Assembly: GCA_034506175.1 (NCBI GenBank) | Contig: JAPDQB010000010.1 | Span: forward strand, 1 to 64,000 | DNA: 64,000 nt | Direction: 5' to 3' | From: a candidate division KSB1 bacterium | GTDB lineage: Bacteria; Zhuqueibacterota; Zhuqueibacteria; Zhuqueibacterales; Zhuqueibacteraceae | Part shown: positions 45,217 through 54,766 of the stretch, piece after piece | How positions within the stretch are numbered: position 1 is the stretch's first letter | Layout of the letters: every line of letters begins with the position of its first letter | Program-made: the position numbers and the translations under genes | Notes under the pieces: model-generated | Told to the model about the DNA's origin: nothing | The model's input: the letters and a program-made list of their open reading frames with translations, nothing else | Database searches by the model: none

Positions 45217-46781
45217 GCTGCTTTTTTCCTCCTCCTGCCAAAAATCGGCCAGAGCATTGCGTCATCGTTCTTGGGCGAATCTTCAGGCGAATTTTGTTCC
45301 GGAATAAAAAATTGCAGCGCCGGATGATCGTCCATCATCAGCGCCCGGCTTTTCACGCTGCGCAAAACTCGAATCGCGTGCAGCGTGCGCATACCAGCCG
45401 GCTCTTGAATCGGGCGCAGCAAAAAAATGGCGATGAGACGAAGCGCGCCGGTTACAAAGAAAACGATCTTCAGCCCCGACCATGAGAAAAGCACGAAATC
45501 CATCTGATGATGTGCGGCCCAGCGGCCAAGCGTGCCACCGAGCAAAGAGCTGATGCCAGCCGCCAAACCGTTGCAGGCCGCCCATGCGCCAAAATAAACC
45601 GAGTTGCGGCTTTGCGGCGACAAGCGAAACAAAATATTGACCGAGCACAAATTATAGCCGGCCCAAAAGAACCCGCCGGCGATGTGCAGCACTGGAATCA
45701 GCCCATAAAAACTAAGATCATTTTTTTCAGTGAACAACCAGAGCCACGGCAAAATCGTGACGGCAACGGCGCTGATTGTGATCACCGGCTTGTTGCCGAT
45801 GTGATCGGAAACGTGCCCCCAGACTCTCATGCCGATCAAATCAAACAACGCTGTGATGACGGCAAATGTTGCCGCCATTGAATAGCTCATGCCCAGCTCC
45901 GTGAGCATGTACACCACGAAAAACGGCGAGGCCAGGTTAAAGGCAAATTGCCAGATGATGGAAAAGCGCAAGAGGCGGCGGAAATTCGGTTGTTTGAACG
46001 GCTCAAAATAATGCTGAAAAAAGCGTTCCGACTTCGGCAAAAGTTTTTTGGGCGGCTCGGGTTGTTTGATCAGCAGGATCGTGCAAACGGCGCCAGCGGC
46101 GGACGCCGTCAGAAAGAGAATTCCAAACGCGGCGCGGCTGCCACGATGCCAATCAAGAAACCAGCCGCCGGCAAAAGTCGTGATCACGGTGGCGATGCTG
46201 ACGATGGAATTGCGCAAACCGAAATAACGTCCGCGAATATTTTCGGGCACGACGTCAGTCATCCACGAAAGCCACGAGACGCCGGATACGGCCAGCAGCG
46301 CGTGCGCCAAAATCAAGAACGCCAATAAAATGCCGAGCGTCACGCCGGCGCTTTGCGGCGCCAGGAGCAGAAACAAAATGATGGCTGGCGCCCAAGCCAG
46401 CCGCGGCAGGGCGGAGGCGGCCACGCAGAGTTTTTTCCGCCCGGGGTAATTTTCGACGAAGTAGGCGCCGGCCAATTGGAAGAGATTGGCAAAAAAGGGA
46501 ATCGCCGCCAGCACGCCGATGTAAAAATTATTTGCGCCCAGCGCCAGAGCGAACGCGGGCAAAAAAACCCCACCGGTGAGTGTGGCGTAGATTTGCGCCG
46601 GAAAAGCTTCATAAACGGCAATTCGCATCGCGGCGCGGCGGCGGCCGGCAGTTAGCTCCGTTCTATTGTTTGCCGGGTTGTTTTGCAGAACGGCCACGGG
46701 ATTGGCGCCAGCGTGCCGTGTGCTGGTGGTGGATAAAGAATGAGAAAGCGGGGGATTTACGATCGGGGTTGCGCTACGCAT
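45213..46781 (-). CDS. Major facilitator superfamily transporter
   Basis: A transporter of up to 522 residues with twelve hydrophobic segments. The membrane part begins near AVYEAFPAQIYATLTGGVFL (about residue 55); the preceding 50 residues are polar and may be an overlong N-terminus, with ATG 46628 as an alternative start. LSWMTDVVPENIRGRYFGLR between helices is the MFS loop motif, and VISARDM-type or other enzymatic motifs are absent. The C-terminal tail is charged (PEQNSPEDSPKNDDAML). Substrate unknown. Its TGA overlaps the GTG of the SLC13-type gene, so the pair likely forms one transport operon. Confidence 0.8.
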   Translation of the reverse strand: MRSATPIVNPPLSHSLSTTSTRHAGANPVAVLQNNPANNRTELTAGRRRAAMRIAVYEAFPAQIYATLTGGVFLPAFALALGANNFYIGVLAAIPFFANLFQLAGAYFVENYPGRKKLCVAASALPRLAWAPAIILFLLLAPQSAGVTLGILLAFLILAHALLAVSGVSWLSWMTDVVPENIRGRYFGLRNSIVSIATVITTFAGGWFLDWHRGSRAAFGILFLTASAAGAVCTILLIKQPEPPKKLLPKSERFFQHYFEPFKQPNFRRLLRFSIIWQFAFNLASPFFVVYMLTELGMSYSMAATFAVITALFDLIGMRVWGHVSDHIGNKPVITISAVAVTILPWLWLFTEKNDLSFYGLIPVLHIAGGFFWAGYNLCSVNILFRLSPQSRNSVYFGAWAACNGLAAGISSLLGGTLGRWAAHHQMDFVLFSWSGLKIVFFVTGALRLIAIFLLRPIQEPAGMRTLHAIRVLRSVKSRALMMDDHPALQFFIPEQNSPEDSPKNDDAMLWPIFGRRRKKAA

Positions 46782-46866
46782 AAAATTTTGATGCCGTCCT
46801 TGGCCGGGCGACCCGAAATAAACTCCAAAAACAATTTGATGCGATTAGGCTTTTTGCTTAAAAAAC

Positions 46867-47163
46867 TTTATGCAGAAACCAAGCGTGTGTTCTCGCTCAC
46901 TTTTTCCTTCAGCCAGCGATTAACCAACAACTCGATAGAGATACCTTGGTTTAGAGCGATCTGTGAAATCTGTCGACTCAAACTTGGTCGACGGCAATCA
47001 TCATTTCCGCTTCATCCAAGCTGTCGATAAGACGAATCCTGAAATTCGACGAAAGCTCGAAATGTCCGGGTGTTGTTTTCAAATCCGCGGTTGAATGCGT
47101 GTCAAGCCATTCGGCGCCTTCATCGTACGAAGAAAATTTGGGTAACGTTTTACTTTTTACCAT
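46867..47163 (-). pseudogene. BrnA/CopG-type antitoxin, frameshifted
   Basis: ATG 47163 (MVKSKTLPKFSSYDEGAEWL) has AAAGGAAG 5 bp upstream and gives the typical BrnA-like opening, LPKF...EWxDTH. The frame reaches IRLIDSLDEAEMMIAVDQV and then hits TGA 46978-46980. Shifting by one base continues LSRQISQIALNQGISIELLV NRWLKEKV, the ribbon-helix-helix-like end of such antitoxins, to TAA 46867-46869. So a single indel near 46980 breaks the DNA-binding C-terminus. It lies downstream of, and in frame with, the BrnT-like toxin without an intervening stop. Confidence 0.7.
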
Positions 47164-47437
47164 ATTGCTTCCTTTCACTTTTTTGTTCATATCCCGAGCG
47201 CTGATCACCAATGCATCGTGGCTGAGCTTGTAAATAAAAAACACACTAAGATAACGCCCCGCCTCGGTTTGACCATAAGCCCCATATAAATCCTCGCCTT
47301 CAATATCACCATTTTCAAGTTTGCGATAATTGGGCCGGTTCTCAAAGATTTCATAGACTTCTTGTTCTGCTACATGATGTTTACGCCAAATTTTTTTCAG
47401 CCGTCGTTTGCAAAATTAGCGCTTGTCTGATGAACAT
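47164..47437 (-). pseudogene. BrnT-type toxin, frameshifted in an A7 run
   Basis: ATG 47437 opens MFIRQALILQTTAEK, the start of BrnT-like toxins, but reads to TAA just after a run of seven A (47391-47397 on the plus strand as T7). Removing one A joins it to IWRKHHVAEQEVYEIFENRP, EDLYGAYGQTEAGRYLSVFF and IYKLSHDALVISARDM, the diagnostic BrnT core. Family members are RelE-fold ribonucleases. After ARDMNKKVKGSN the frame continues without a stop into the antitoxin, an unusual fusion. With the antitoxin shift this is a decayed brnTA locus, unless slippage on the A-run restores it. Bases 46782-46866 and 47438-47568 hold nothing identifiable. Confidence 0.7.
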
Positions 47438-47568
47438 TTTCGTTCACCTCAACTAAACTAATCTAAATTTATGAAAAACCCGTTTGAAAATCAAGGGTCA
47501 ACTTACCTCGAAGCAACTACGTTGCGATTCACTAAAATTAGACTTAGCAAATCAAAGCAGCACACAGC

Positions 47569-48618
47569 TCATCCAATCTGACTTGCCACAAAATCTCCGC
47601 ACTCGCGCGTGCCCAAATTCCCGCCGATATCCGCCGTCACCTGCTTTTCATCGACGGCTTTTTGCACGGCGGCTTCGACCACGGCGGCGGCGTGCGAATG
47701 GCCGAGAAAATCCAGCATCATCGCGCCGGCTAAAATTGCGGCAACCGGATTGGCCTTGTTTTTTCCGGCCATGTACGGTGCGGAGCCATGCACCGGCTCG
47801 AAGAGCGAAACGCGGCCGGGATGAATGTTGCCGGAGCCGGCCATGCCGAGGCCGCCTTGCAAGATCGCGCCGAGGTCGGTGATGATATCACCGAACATGT
47901 TCTCGGTGACGATGACCTGAAAATGCTCGGGATTTTTGACCATTTTCATCACCAGCGCATCGACAAAGAAATGATCTTTTTCGATCTCGGGATATTCTTC
48001 GCCAACCGCGGCAAACACGCGCTGCCAGAGATCATGGCCGTAACGCAGAACGTTGGATTTGTCCGACATCGTCACGCGCGTGCGGCCATGAGATTTGGCA
48101 TATTCAAACGCGGCGCGGATGATGCGCTCGACGCCTTTGCGGGTGTAATAGGATTCCTGCGTCGCCACTTCGTCCGGCGTGCCTTTTTTCAGCGTGCCGC
48201 CGGCGTTGACGTACGGGCCTTCGGTGTTCTCGCGGAAAACGACGAAATTAACATCGTTGACGGTTTTATCTTTCAAGGGGCAGAGGCGTTCGTTCAATAA
48301 TTTGACCGGACGCAAGTTGATGTAAAGATCGAGATCGAAGCGCATGCCCAGGAGAATTTCGCGGCCATGGCGCATGTCAGGAATGCGCGGATCGCCGAGT
48401 GCGCCGAGATAAATGGCAGCGTAATTTTGGCGAAAGTCCTCCATTTGCCCCGCCGGCAGACCGATGCCGGTTTTGAGATAATAATCGGCGCCATATTCAA
48501 ACTCGACAAATTCCAATTTGAGATCAAATTTTTCGTTTACCCGGCGAAGCACTTTTAAGGCTTCCACCGTGACATCGATGCCGATGCCGTCACCGGCGAT
48601 GACCGCAATTTTTGGCAT
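47569..48618 (-). CDS. Isopropylmalate/isocitrate dehydrogenase family enzyme
   Basis: A 349-residue NAD(P)-dependent beta-hydroxyacid oxidative decarboxylase. [20 protein letters not shown] opens the fold; [49 protein letters not shown] (catalytic Lys), [20 protein letters not shown] and [20 protein letters not shown] are family blocks. The short length and NLRPVKLL fit 3-isopropylmalate dehydrogenase (leucine synthesis) or the closely related tartrate/homoisocitrate enzymes better than NADP isocitrate dehydrogenase. No leuA, leuC or leuD gene is nearby, so the pathway is not confirmed. A methyltransferase gene lies upstream. Confidence 0.85.
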   Translation of the reverse strand: MPKIAVIAGDGIGIDVTVEALKVLRRVNEKFDLKLEFVEFEYGADYYLKTGIGLPAGQMEDFRQNYAAIYLGALGDPRIPDMRHGREILLGMRFDLDLYINLRPVKLLNERLCPLKDKTVNDVNFVVFRENTEGPYVNAGGTLKKGTPDEVATQESYYTRKGVERIIRAAFEYAKSHGRTRVTMSDKSNVLRYGHDLWQRVFAAVGEEYPEIEKDHFFVDALVMKMVKNPEHFQVIVTENMFGDIITDLGAILQGGLGMAGSGNIHPGRVSLFEPVHGSAPYMAGKNKANPVAAILAGAMMLDFLGHSHAAAVVEAAVQKAVDEKQVTADIGGNLGTRECGDFVASQIG

Positions 48619-48659
48619 GAATAAATTTCCTTAAATTTACGCGATTACGAATCACGATT

Positions 48660-49352
48660 TTACTTTTTCCCTTGCAAAATCAAGAGAATCGGAAAATTCA
48701 AATATTTTTTTGCCTCCGGAACAGCGGCGACGAGTTGTTCGTCGCCGCGCCATTCGTGCTGGCGAAGATCGACGAAACCGGCGCTTTGCAAGGCGCGCAA
48801 ATAATCTTTCACGGTGTGACGGTAAGCGCCGAGACGGAACTCGACGTCGACTTCCCGAAAATTGGCTTCGATGCCGGCCGCGGCCATGTCCGGATGATAA
48901 ACCGAAAAAACCAAACGCCCGCCGGGCCGGAGAACGCGGTGCATTTCACGAAAAACGCGGTGCAGCGGCTCCAAATGCTCGCCGACCAGCGCACACAACA
49001 CCGCATCGAAATAGCCGTTGACGAACGGCAGGGCCTTTTGCAAATCCGCCAGCAGCAGCGGCGCCTGCGGGTACTGGCGGCGCGCGACGCGCAACATGCC
49101 AAGCGAGAAATCGACCCCAAACACCTTGCAGCCGGCGCGTCGCAGCGGGCCAAAGTGCCGTCCAGTTCCGCAGCCGGCGTCGAGAATTCTTTCTCCGGCC
49201 TTCGCCGCCAGCGCGATGAGCGTGCAGCGGTCATCCATGCTCACCACGGGATTGGGCGTGGTATTGTAAGTTTTCGCCCAGCGATCATAGCCCTCGCGCG
49301 CTGCGACACGCTGGATTTGTTTTGCTCCGACCATGAGGGACACGGCTTTCAC
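48660..49352 (-). CDS. Class I SAM-dependent methyltransferase
   Basis: A 230-residue cytoplasmic methyltransferase. GERILDAGCGTGRHFGPLRR is motif I (SAM), KVFGVDFSLGMLRVARRQYP motif II, LPFVNGYFDAVLCALVGEHL motif IV, and RVLRPGGRLVFSVYHPDMAA motif VI, the UbiE/BioC-like pattern. A YDRWAKTYNTTPNPVVSMDD segment before motif I is common in this branch. GTG 49352 or ATG 49334 may be the start; ribosome-site evidence is weak for both. The substrate is unknown, and neighbours do not point to a pathway. Confidence 0.85.
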   Translation of the reverse strand: MKAVSLMVGAKQIQRVAAREGYDRWAKTYNTTPNPVVSMDDRCTLIALAAKAGERILDAGCGTGRHFGPLRRAGCKVFGVDFSLGMLRVARRQYPQAPLLLADLQKALPFVNGYFDAVLCALVGEHLEPLHRVFREMHRVLRPGGRLVFSVYHPDMAAAGIEANFREVDVEFRLGAYRHTVKDYLRALQSAGFVDLRQHEWRGDEQLVAAVPEAKKYLNFPILLILQGKK

Positions 49353-49398
49353 CTTTCTCTGGAAATTTCGTGCAGCGGTTTATAAAAATTATTTCGGC

Positions 49399-50103
49399 TT
49401 ATCTGCCATACGACCGGCCTCTTTGAAATTTTTCGGCCTGGGCCAGAAAATTTTGAAACGACGTCAGGTCGCCTACGCGGCAGCCCATGTTGTCGATGCG
49501 CGTGCCGCGCGGATATTGTGGGCAGACGGTGCCGTGACGGATAAAATGAAACTGCTTTTCACATTCGGCAATCGTCGGCGCCGCAACGAGATAGAGAATC
49601 ACCGGCACTGCCGTAACCTCGACGTCTTCATGAGAAAACTCTTTTTTCGCCTCGGCGTTTTTCAATTGCAGCCGCATTTTGCCTTTAAAAAAGCCGAAGA
49701 GAAAACGTTCGTAACGCCGCCGCCGGCACCATTGATCCTGCCGGTGGTGATTCGGCACCAGCGCCAGGCAGTGCAGCAAACGATCCGGCCGCGCGACTTG
49801 ATCAGGCACGCCGAAGGTTTTCAGATCGACGACTTCGTTCAGAACGCGCAAATCGAAGCGGTCGGGATCAGTATGCGGCGTCGCGCCTTCAGCGCTGAGA
49901 TGCGGAATCCCGTGCTGCCGCAGAAAGCGAATCAGCGTCGCTTCGCAGGTTTTGCCGAGCGCGATCTTCGCCAGCCGCCGCGCCGCATCGTCCCGGTATC
50001 CCATCCGGTCAAAGGTGTAATTCAACGATTGCAGCGCATAGCGCAAGCCCGCTTCCACATCGCGCGGCAAAATCGCCAAACAAACCATTTCCTCGGCGCG
50101 CAT
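49399..50103 (-). CDS. Uncharacterised protein with PD-(D/E)XK nuclease-like signature
   Basis: A 234-residue soluble protein of no named family that I recognise. A helical N-terminus is followed by IALGKTCEATLIRFLRQHGI (Glu54), then DRFDLRV (Asp84) and NEVVDLKTFGV (Asp93-x-Lys95). Spacing and strand pattern match the E...D...(D/E)xK active site of PD-(D/E)XK nucleases. The C-terminal half has HHRQDQWCRRRRYERFLFG, a basic stretch that could contact nucleic acid. It is transcribed divergently from a DNA methyltransferase whose start is 146 bp away, the arrangement of a restriction-modification pair. That link is an inference; a repair or RNA role is also possible. Confidence 0.55.
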   Translation of the reverse strand: MRAEEMVCLAILPRDVEAGLRYALQSLNYTFDRMGYRDDAARRLAKIALGKTCEATLIRFLRQHGIPHLSAEGATPHTDPDRFDLRVLNEVVDLKTFGVPDQVARPDRLLHCLALVPNHHRQDQWCRRRRYERFLFGFFKGKMRLQLKNAEAKKEFSHEDVEVTAVPVILYLVAAPTIAECEKQFHFIRHGTVCPQYPRGTRIDNMGCRVGDLTSFQNFLAQAEKFQRGRSYGR

Positions 50104-50248
50104 CGAACACCCACCCTGTGAATTTGCAATTTTAAAGACAGAACCGCAACGAAAATGTTTGCGTCTGAGAAAAAAATGTGCAATATTTACTTTTCTAACT
50201 TATGCAACGAAAAGAGAACCGCAACGAAAAAACTTAAAGCGCTAATTT

Positions 50249-51724
50249 ATGTCCTCTTCCCAAGTCGATCCCAAGAATCAAATCAACGATCTTGACAGCC
50301 GGCGCTGGCTGCAATTTCAGAAAAGCTGGTTTCTATTTGAAGCGGAAACCGTTTCGGAGTTTATCGCTTTTTTTACCAAAAAACTTTCGCGCGATGGCCG
50401 GCTCTCGCGCGTCGGAATTTTCTCTGAGAATGTTGAAATTTTCCAACCTGCCATCGAAGCGCTTGGCCGTGAAGCCGTCGTGTTGAGCGATTCGCTTCCG
50501 GCGGCGAACCATCCTGCCGATAAAAATTCTTTGAAGCGAAACTCCCCGCCGGAAAATTTGGATTACGTCATCGTCGATTTGCGAAAAATTTTCAGCGATG
50601 CTGAAAATTACCGCCGGCAGGAATCGCGATGGCTGCAACGTTTGTCCGCCACCGTCGCGCTGATGAAGCCAAAAAGTTATTTGACGATCTTTCTGTGCAA
50701 TTCGGAAACCGACGCCGGTTATTGCCCGCTGGCTTGGGAATTCGGCAAGCGCGTGGGAAATTTTCTCACGATGAAAGACGAGAAAATCGGCTGCATCATC
50801 GGGAAAGCCAAATTGCCGGAATCAAATTCTGCAAATTTCAAAGAATGCCAAAGCGGCAGCGAGGTGGTTTATTGCCTCAATTTCCGCCGCGAGCCTGAAA
50901 CCGCGCTCGAGCCGTTTCACTCTGACGGGCATCGCGCCGCGCCGAACGCCGGGTATGAATTAAACCGAACTGACCGGCGCGCGTGGTTCGTCCTCAAGCC
51001 GCCGCCGCGCGAGAAGAACGTGTTGCTGCATCCGGCAAAATTTCCCGAGCCGCTCATCGAGCAATTTATCGCGCGGTTCACGCAGCCGGGCGAGCGTGTG
51101 CTCGATCCGATGGCCGGCACCGGCAGCGCACTGATTGCCGCTGTTTCATACCATCGCGAAGCGTACGGTGTTGAGCTGAATCCGGCTTTTTGCGACATTA
51201 TCAGACAACGCCTGGCTTTGCAAACAAGCGAGGCGATTTGGAAAATCGCTTGCGGCGACGCCAGTTTGGCGGAAACTTACCACGCTCTGCCGAAAACTTT
51301 TCACTATATCATTACCAGCCCGCCGTATTGGGACATGCTGCGCATGAAAGGCGCGGAGACCCAGCAGAAACGCCAGCAGGCCGGATTGCTGCAATTTTAT
51401 TCCGACGATGCGCGCGACGTCGGCAACATCGCGGATTACGAAAATTTTCTCGCCGCCCTGGTGAAAATTTATCGCGATCTCGGCGCGCGCCTGGAGCCGG
51501 GACGATTCATGACGATCATCGTCAAGAACGTCAAAAAGAAAGGCAAAATTTTTCCGCTGGCATGGGATTTATCGCTGCGCCTGCGCGAAGATTTTTTCCT
51601 GCATCGCGAGCAGTTTTGGTGTCAAGACGATCAGCGCCTGGCGCCGTTCGGTTATCGTTACGCCTGGGTGAGCAACACCTTTCATCATTATTGCCTGCAT
51701 TTTCAAAAACCAATCAATGGATGA
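50249..51724 (+). CDS. DNA (N4-cytosine/N6-adenine-type) methyltransferase with permuted motifs
   Basis: A 491-residue protein. The N-terminal 220 residues resemble no family I know but contain a degenerate Rossmann-like pattern (LDYVIVDLRKIF; ATVALMKPKSYLTIFLCNSE). The C-terminal half is a methylase of the N6_N4_Mtase type: LLHPAKFPEPLIEQFIARF, then VLDPMAGTGSALIAAV (SAM site, Asp286), GVELNPAFCDIIRQRL, and only afterwards HYIITSPPYWDMLRMKG (catalytic TSPPYW, 356-361). Motif I thus precedes motif IV, the reverse of the common beta-class order. It ends GYRYAWVSNTFHHYCLHF. TSPPY marks exocyclic amino-group methylation. The neighbouring nuclease-like gene suggests a restriction-modification role, unproven. 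Confidence 0.8.
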   Translation: MSSSQVDPKNQINDLDSRRWLQFQKSWFLFEAETVSEFIAFFTKKLSRDGRLSRVGIFSENVEIFQPAIEALGREAVVLSDSLPAANHPADKNSLKRNSPPENLDYVIVDLRKIFSDAENYRRQESRWLQRLSATVALMKPKSYLTIFLCNSETDAGYCPLAWEFGKRVGNFLTMKDEKIGCIIGKAKLPESNSANFKECQSGSEVVYCLNFRREPETALEPFHSDGHRAAPNAGYELNRTDRRAWFVLKPPPREKNVLLHPAKFPEPLIEQFIARFTQPGERVLDPMAGTGSALIAAVSYHREAYGVELNPAFCDIIRQRLALQTSEAIWKIACGDASLAETYHALPKTFHYIITSPPYWDMLRMKGAETQQKRQQAGLLQFYSDDARDVGNIADYENFLAALVKIYRDLGARLEPGRFMTIIVKNVKKKGKIFPLAWDLSLRLREDFFLHREQFWCQDDQRLAPFGYRYAWVSNTFHHYCLHFQKPING

Positions 51725-51807
51725 AAGTTTGAGATCTTTAATCATGTTTCAGCTCCCAGCAGGTTTTTCACAACAGAAAAAATGCAACAAACTGGTCAAG
51801 CGCCATT

Positions 51808-52821
51808 TCAATTTGGTGGCTCACTGGTCGCATGGCTTTGCTCATTCGTTGCGCCCGCCCCAACTTGATTCTCATCACTTTGACGCGGTTTTGAATTTTC
51901 GCCGGCCGCTGCTCCATTGTTTTGATTGTACGAAGGCTCGGCATTCGCATAATAGGAATCGCGATGCCAGATGCGATGCTCGTTGCAATACATGTTTTGC
52001 CGCGGCGGCGCTTTGTAGGTGGATTCAAATTCCTTGCCGCAGCGCGCGCAGGTGTAGATGAATACGACGCGGTCGCGATCAGGCTTCGGCGTCAATTTCA
52101 ACTCGCGCAGATAATCTTGAAACCGCACCACCGGAAAATCGGCGAAGCGCACGTTCGGCCGCGGATAGAGATAATCATACGCCGCCGAGCCGTCGATGGT
52201 GAAAATCAAAACGCGCTTGCCGAGCTGGCGCACGCGTTCGAGCGCCGGCTGGTAATCGGCGTCGCCGAGCACGGCGATGGCGATGTCATACGCATTGGTG
52301 GCGGCGAGATACAGCATGTTGACGCCGAGCGCCATGTCGATGGTGCGTTCCTTCGGCATGAAGTTGGGGTCGTTCTCCTTTTCGAGACGGTCCTGCATCG
52401 CCATGTGGTGCCCGCGAAAATCGATCTCATGCAGATGCAGCTCAAAACCGAGCGTCTCGCTCAGCAGGGTATAAAATTTTCGTTGGTCCTCGAGTTTGAT
52501 TTCGTCGTCAGGATGCACGTTGCTGGGAACGCTGGCAAAATAATATGTCCGCACCAAATCCAGCAGTGGCGCCTCGTTGCCCAGGGTGTTCGTTAGATGA
52601 TTGCGAATAATTTTCAGCGCCACGACATTGATTTTGCTGAAATCGATTTTATAGGGTGCGCCATAAGCTTTGACCAGCATGTCCTGATTGTGATACAGCC
52701 ACGACCCGTCGATAAATGTCATGCAGCGCAAGAGACTATGACTGCGATTCGTTCTCAAATTGGCGTTTTCCTGCCCCGCCGTCATGACATTTTCTACCGG
52801 AGTTCCTTCAAGTGGTGTCAT
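51808..52821 (-). CDS. NYN-domain (LabA/PIN-like) protein with zinc-binding C-terminus
   Basis: A 337-residue soluble protein. CMTFIDGSWLYHNQDMLVKA holds the first acidic residue of the NYN fold, KERTIDMALGVNMLYLA the second, and DIAIAVLGDADYQPALERVR the third (GDADYxPAL), the PIN/NYN metal-binding site of probable RNases. Near the C-terminus YTCARCGKEFESTYKA and MYCNEHRIWH form a CxxC...CxxxH zinc knuckle; the last 50 residues are low-complexity. GAGGA lies 5 bp before ATG 52821. The 38-bp spacing from dnaG on the same strand suggests co-transcription. It converges on the methyltransferase gene; a functional link to it is conceivable but not shown. Confidence 0.85.
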   Translation of the reverse strand: MTPLEGTPVENVMTAGQENANLRTNRSHSLLRCMTFIDGSWLYHNQDMLVKAYGAPYKIDFSKINVVALKIIRNHLTNTLGNEAPLLDLVRTYYFASVPSNVHPDDEIKLEDQRKFYTLLSETLGFELHLHEIDFRGHHMAMQDRLEKENDPNFMPKERTIDMALGVNMLYLAATNAYDIAIAVLGDADYQPALERVRQLGKRVLIFTIDGSAAYDYLYPRPNVRFADFPVVRFQDYLRELKLTPKPDRDRVVFIYTCARCGKEFESTYKAPPRQNMYCNEHRIWHRDSYYANAEPSYNQNNGAAAGENSKPRQSDENQVGAGATNEQSHATSEPPN

Positions 52822-52858
52822 TTAATCCTCACTAAAATGATCATCAAGAGATAAAAAA

Positions 52859-54766
52859 TTAATTTTCCAAAAAACTTTCCGGGCGAATCCGCCTTAACTG
52901 TTCCTGATATTCGAGAAATTGCTGTATCAGCTCCGCCACGTCACCGCCAGATTTTTCGCGCGCCTTCAACTGCTCGCGCAAATTTTTCATGTCTTCTTCT
53001 TTCTTCAGGCGCAACAGCTGCGCCATGCAATCGGCGCTCCAGCGGCGATAATCGACAGCGAGCGGCAGCGAGGTTTCATCACTGCCGTTTTTCGCAACAG
53101 CGGCGAGCGCCTGACGATGAAGCGTCCGGCTGACAAATTCGGCTAGTCGCGGCTCGGTGAAATATTGCAAAAGCATTTCCGACTCTGGCTGCAGCCGCAA
53201 AACGCCATTTTCCATCAGTTCATGAAATATCTTGGCGATCGCCATCATGTCGGGATCGTGAAAATCATCGACGCGCATGAAGCTGAAAATGAACGGCGCC
53301 GCTTCGGTATGCAGAATCATGATGCGGATCAACTCTTCTTCCGCGGCGCGGCAGCGCTCGGCATAACTGCGGCCTGCTGCCGTCAGGGCGCTGTGCCCAC
53401 TTGTTGGGGTTTCGGCTTCGCGCCCGGGGCCGCGACGGGCGCCGACGCGCGGATATTGTGTCCGACGCAAGCGACTCACCTCTTCCCACAACACGCCTTC
53501 GTCAATTCGCAGGCGCTCGGCCATGTTGTGAACCAAAGCCTGCCGCTCCAGGCCGTCTCGCACGCGCGCCAGCGTTTCCACAATCGAGCGCAGTTGTTCG
53601 GTGCGTTGCGCGAGCGGATCTTTCGCTTTCATTTCCGGCGTGGTGCCGTGGAGAATTTTAAACTCGAGCAGCGGCGGCGCGTTTTGCAAAATCTGTTGCA
53701 TTGCCGCCGGTGGATGCTTGGCGAGAAAACTGTCCGGATCATCGCCGGCGCTCAACGTCGCCACCGCCACCGTCAGACCGTTTTCAACCAAAATATCCGC
53801 GCCGCGCAAGGTTGCGCTCTGGCCGGCGGTGTCGCTGTCAAAAAGCAGCGTGACGTTTTTCGTGTAGCGCATGATCAGCCGGGCTTGCTGCTCGGTCAGC
53901 GCCGTGCCCGATGTGGCAACGGCATTTTGAAAACCGCAGAGATGCATGCGCATCAAATCGAGATAGCCTTCGACGACGATCACGCGATCGGCGGCTTTGA
54001 CGGCGTCACGGCCGTGATATAAGCCGTACAACACCGCGCCTTTGTGATAGATCGGCGTCTCCGGTGAGTTGATGTACTTCGGTGAATCTTCGTCATCGAC
54101 GAGGCGGCGTCCGCCAAACGCCACAACACTGCCGGCGAGGTTGTAAATCGGAAACATCACGCGATGGCGAAAACGATCGTAATATTCGGCCTTGCCTTCG
54201 CGCTGATTGACTAATCCGGCACTCGCCATGACCTCCAGATTGACGGATTTGTCGCGCGCATGTTGCACCAGCTTTTCCCAGCCTGGCGGCGCGTAACCGA
54301 TGCCGAACGCGCGCAAGGCCTCGTCGTTGAAGCCGCGCTTGTGCATGTACTCCCGCGCCGGACGGCCGATCTCATTAAAGAGCATTTGCTGAAAAAATTC
54401 CGCGGCCAGCTTGTTGACGAAATACAGCGCGTCTTTTTCCTGGGCGGCGGTCGCATCTTCGGCTTCCGGCTCGGGAATCGCGATGCCGGCGCGTTTCGCC
54501 AGCAACCGCACGGCTTCAGGAAAACTGACGCCCTGTTGGCGCTGGATGAACGTGAAAACATTGCCGCCGGCGCCGCAGCCAAAGCAATGAAAGATTTGTT
54601 TATCAGGATTAACGCTGAAAGATGGAGATTTTTCGGGATGAAACGGGCACAGGCCGAAAAAATTATGCCCGACTTTTTTATTGAGCGTGACGTAATCCGA
54701 TACTACCGCCACCACGTCGGAAGCGAGGCGGACTTCGTCGATCACATGCTGCGGAATTTTTGACAT
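52859..54766 (-). CDS. dnaG: DNA primase
   Basis: A 635-residue primase that makes RNA primers at the replication fork. The N-terminal zinc finger has GLCPFHPEKSPSFSV and FHCFGCGAGGNVF. The RNA-polymerase domain follows with GFQNAVATSGTALTEQQARL and the TOPRIM acidic residues in DRVIVVEGYLDLMRM and VTLLFDSDTAGQSATLRGAD. The C-terminal region (about 430-635) is the DnaB-helicase-interaction domain. ATG 54766 (MSKIPQHVID) has AGGA 7 bp upstream; a 7-codon extension is rejected. The NYN-domain gene follows 37 bp downstream. Confidence 0.96.
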   Translation of the reverse strand: MSKIPQHVIDEVRLASDVVAVVSDYVTLNKKVGHNFFGLCPFHPEKSPSFSVNPDKQIFHCFGCGAGGNVFTFIQRQQGVSFPEAVRLLAKRAGIAIPEPEAEDATAAQEKDALYFVNKLAAEFFQQMLFNEIGRPAREYMHKRGFNDEALRAFGIGYAPPGWEKLVQHARDKSVNLEVMASAGLVNQREGKAEYYDRFRHRVMFPIYNLAGSVVAFGGRRLVDDEDSPKYINSPETPIYHKGAVLYGLYHGRDAVKAADRVIVVEGYLDLMRMHLCGFQNAVATSGTALTEQQARLIMRYTKNVTLLFDSDTAGQSATLRGADILVENGLTVAVATLSAGDDPDSFLAKHPPAAMQQILQNAPPLLEFKILHGTTPEMKAKDPLAQRTEQLRSIVETLARVRDGLERQALVHNMAERLRIDEGVLWEEVSRLRRTQYPRVGARRGPGREAETPTSGHSALTAAGRSYAERCRAAEEELIRIMILHTEAAPFIFSFMRVDDFHDPDMMAIAKIFHELMENGVLRLQPESEMLLQYFTEPRLAEFVSRTLHRQALAAVAKNGSDETSLPLAVDYRRWSADCMAQLLRLKKEEDMKNLREQLKAREKSGGDVAELIQQFLEYQEQLRRIRPESFLEN

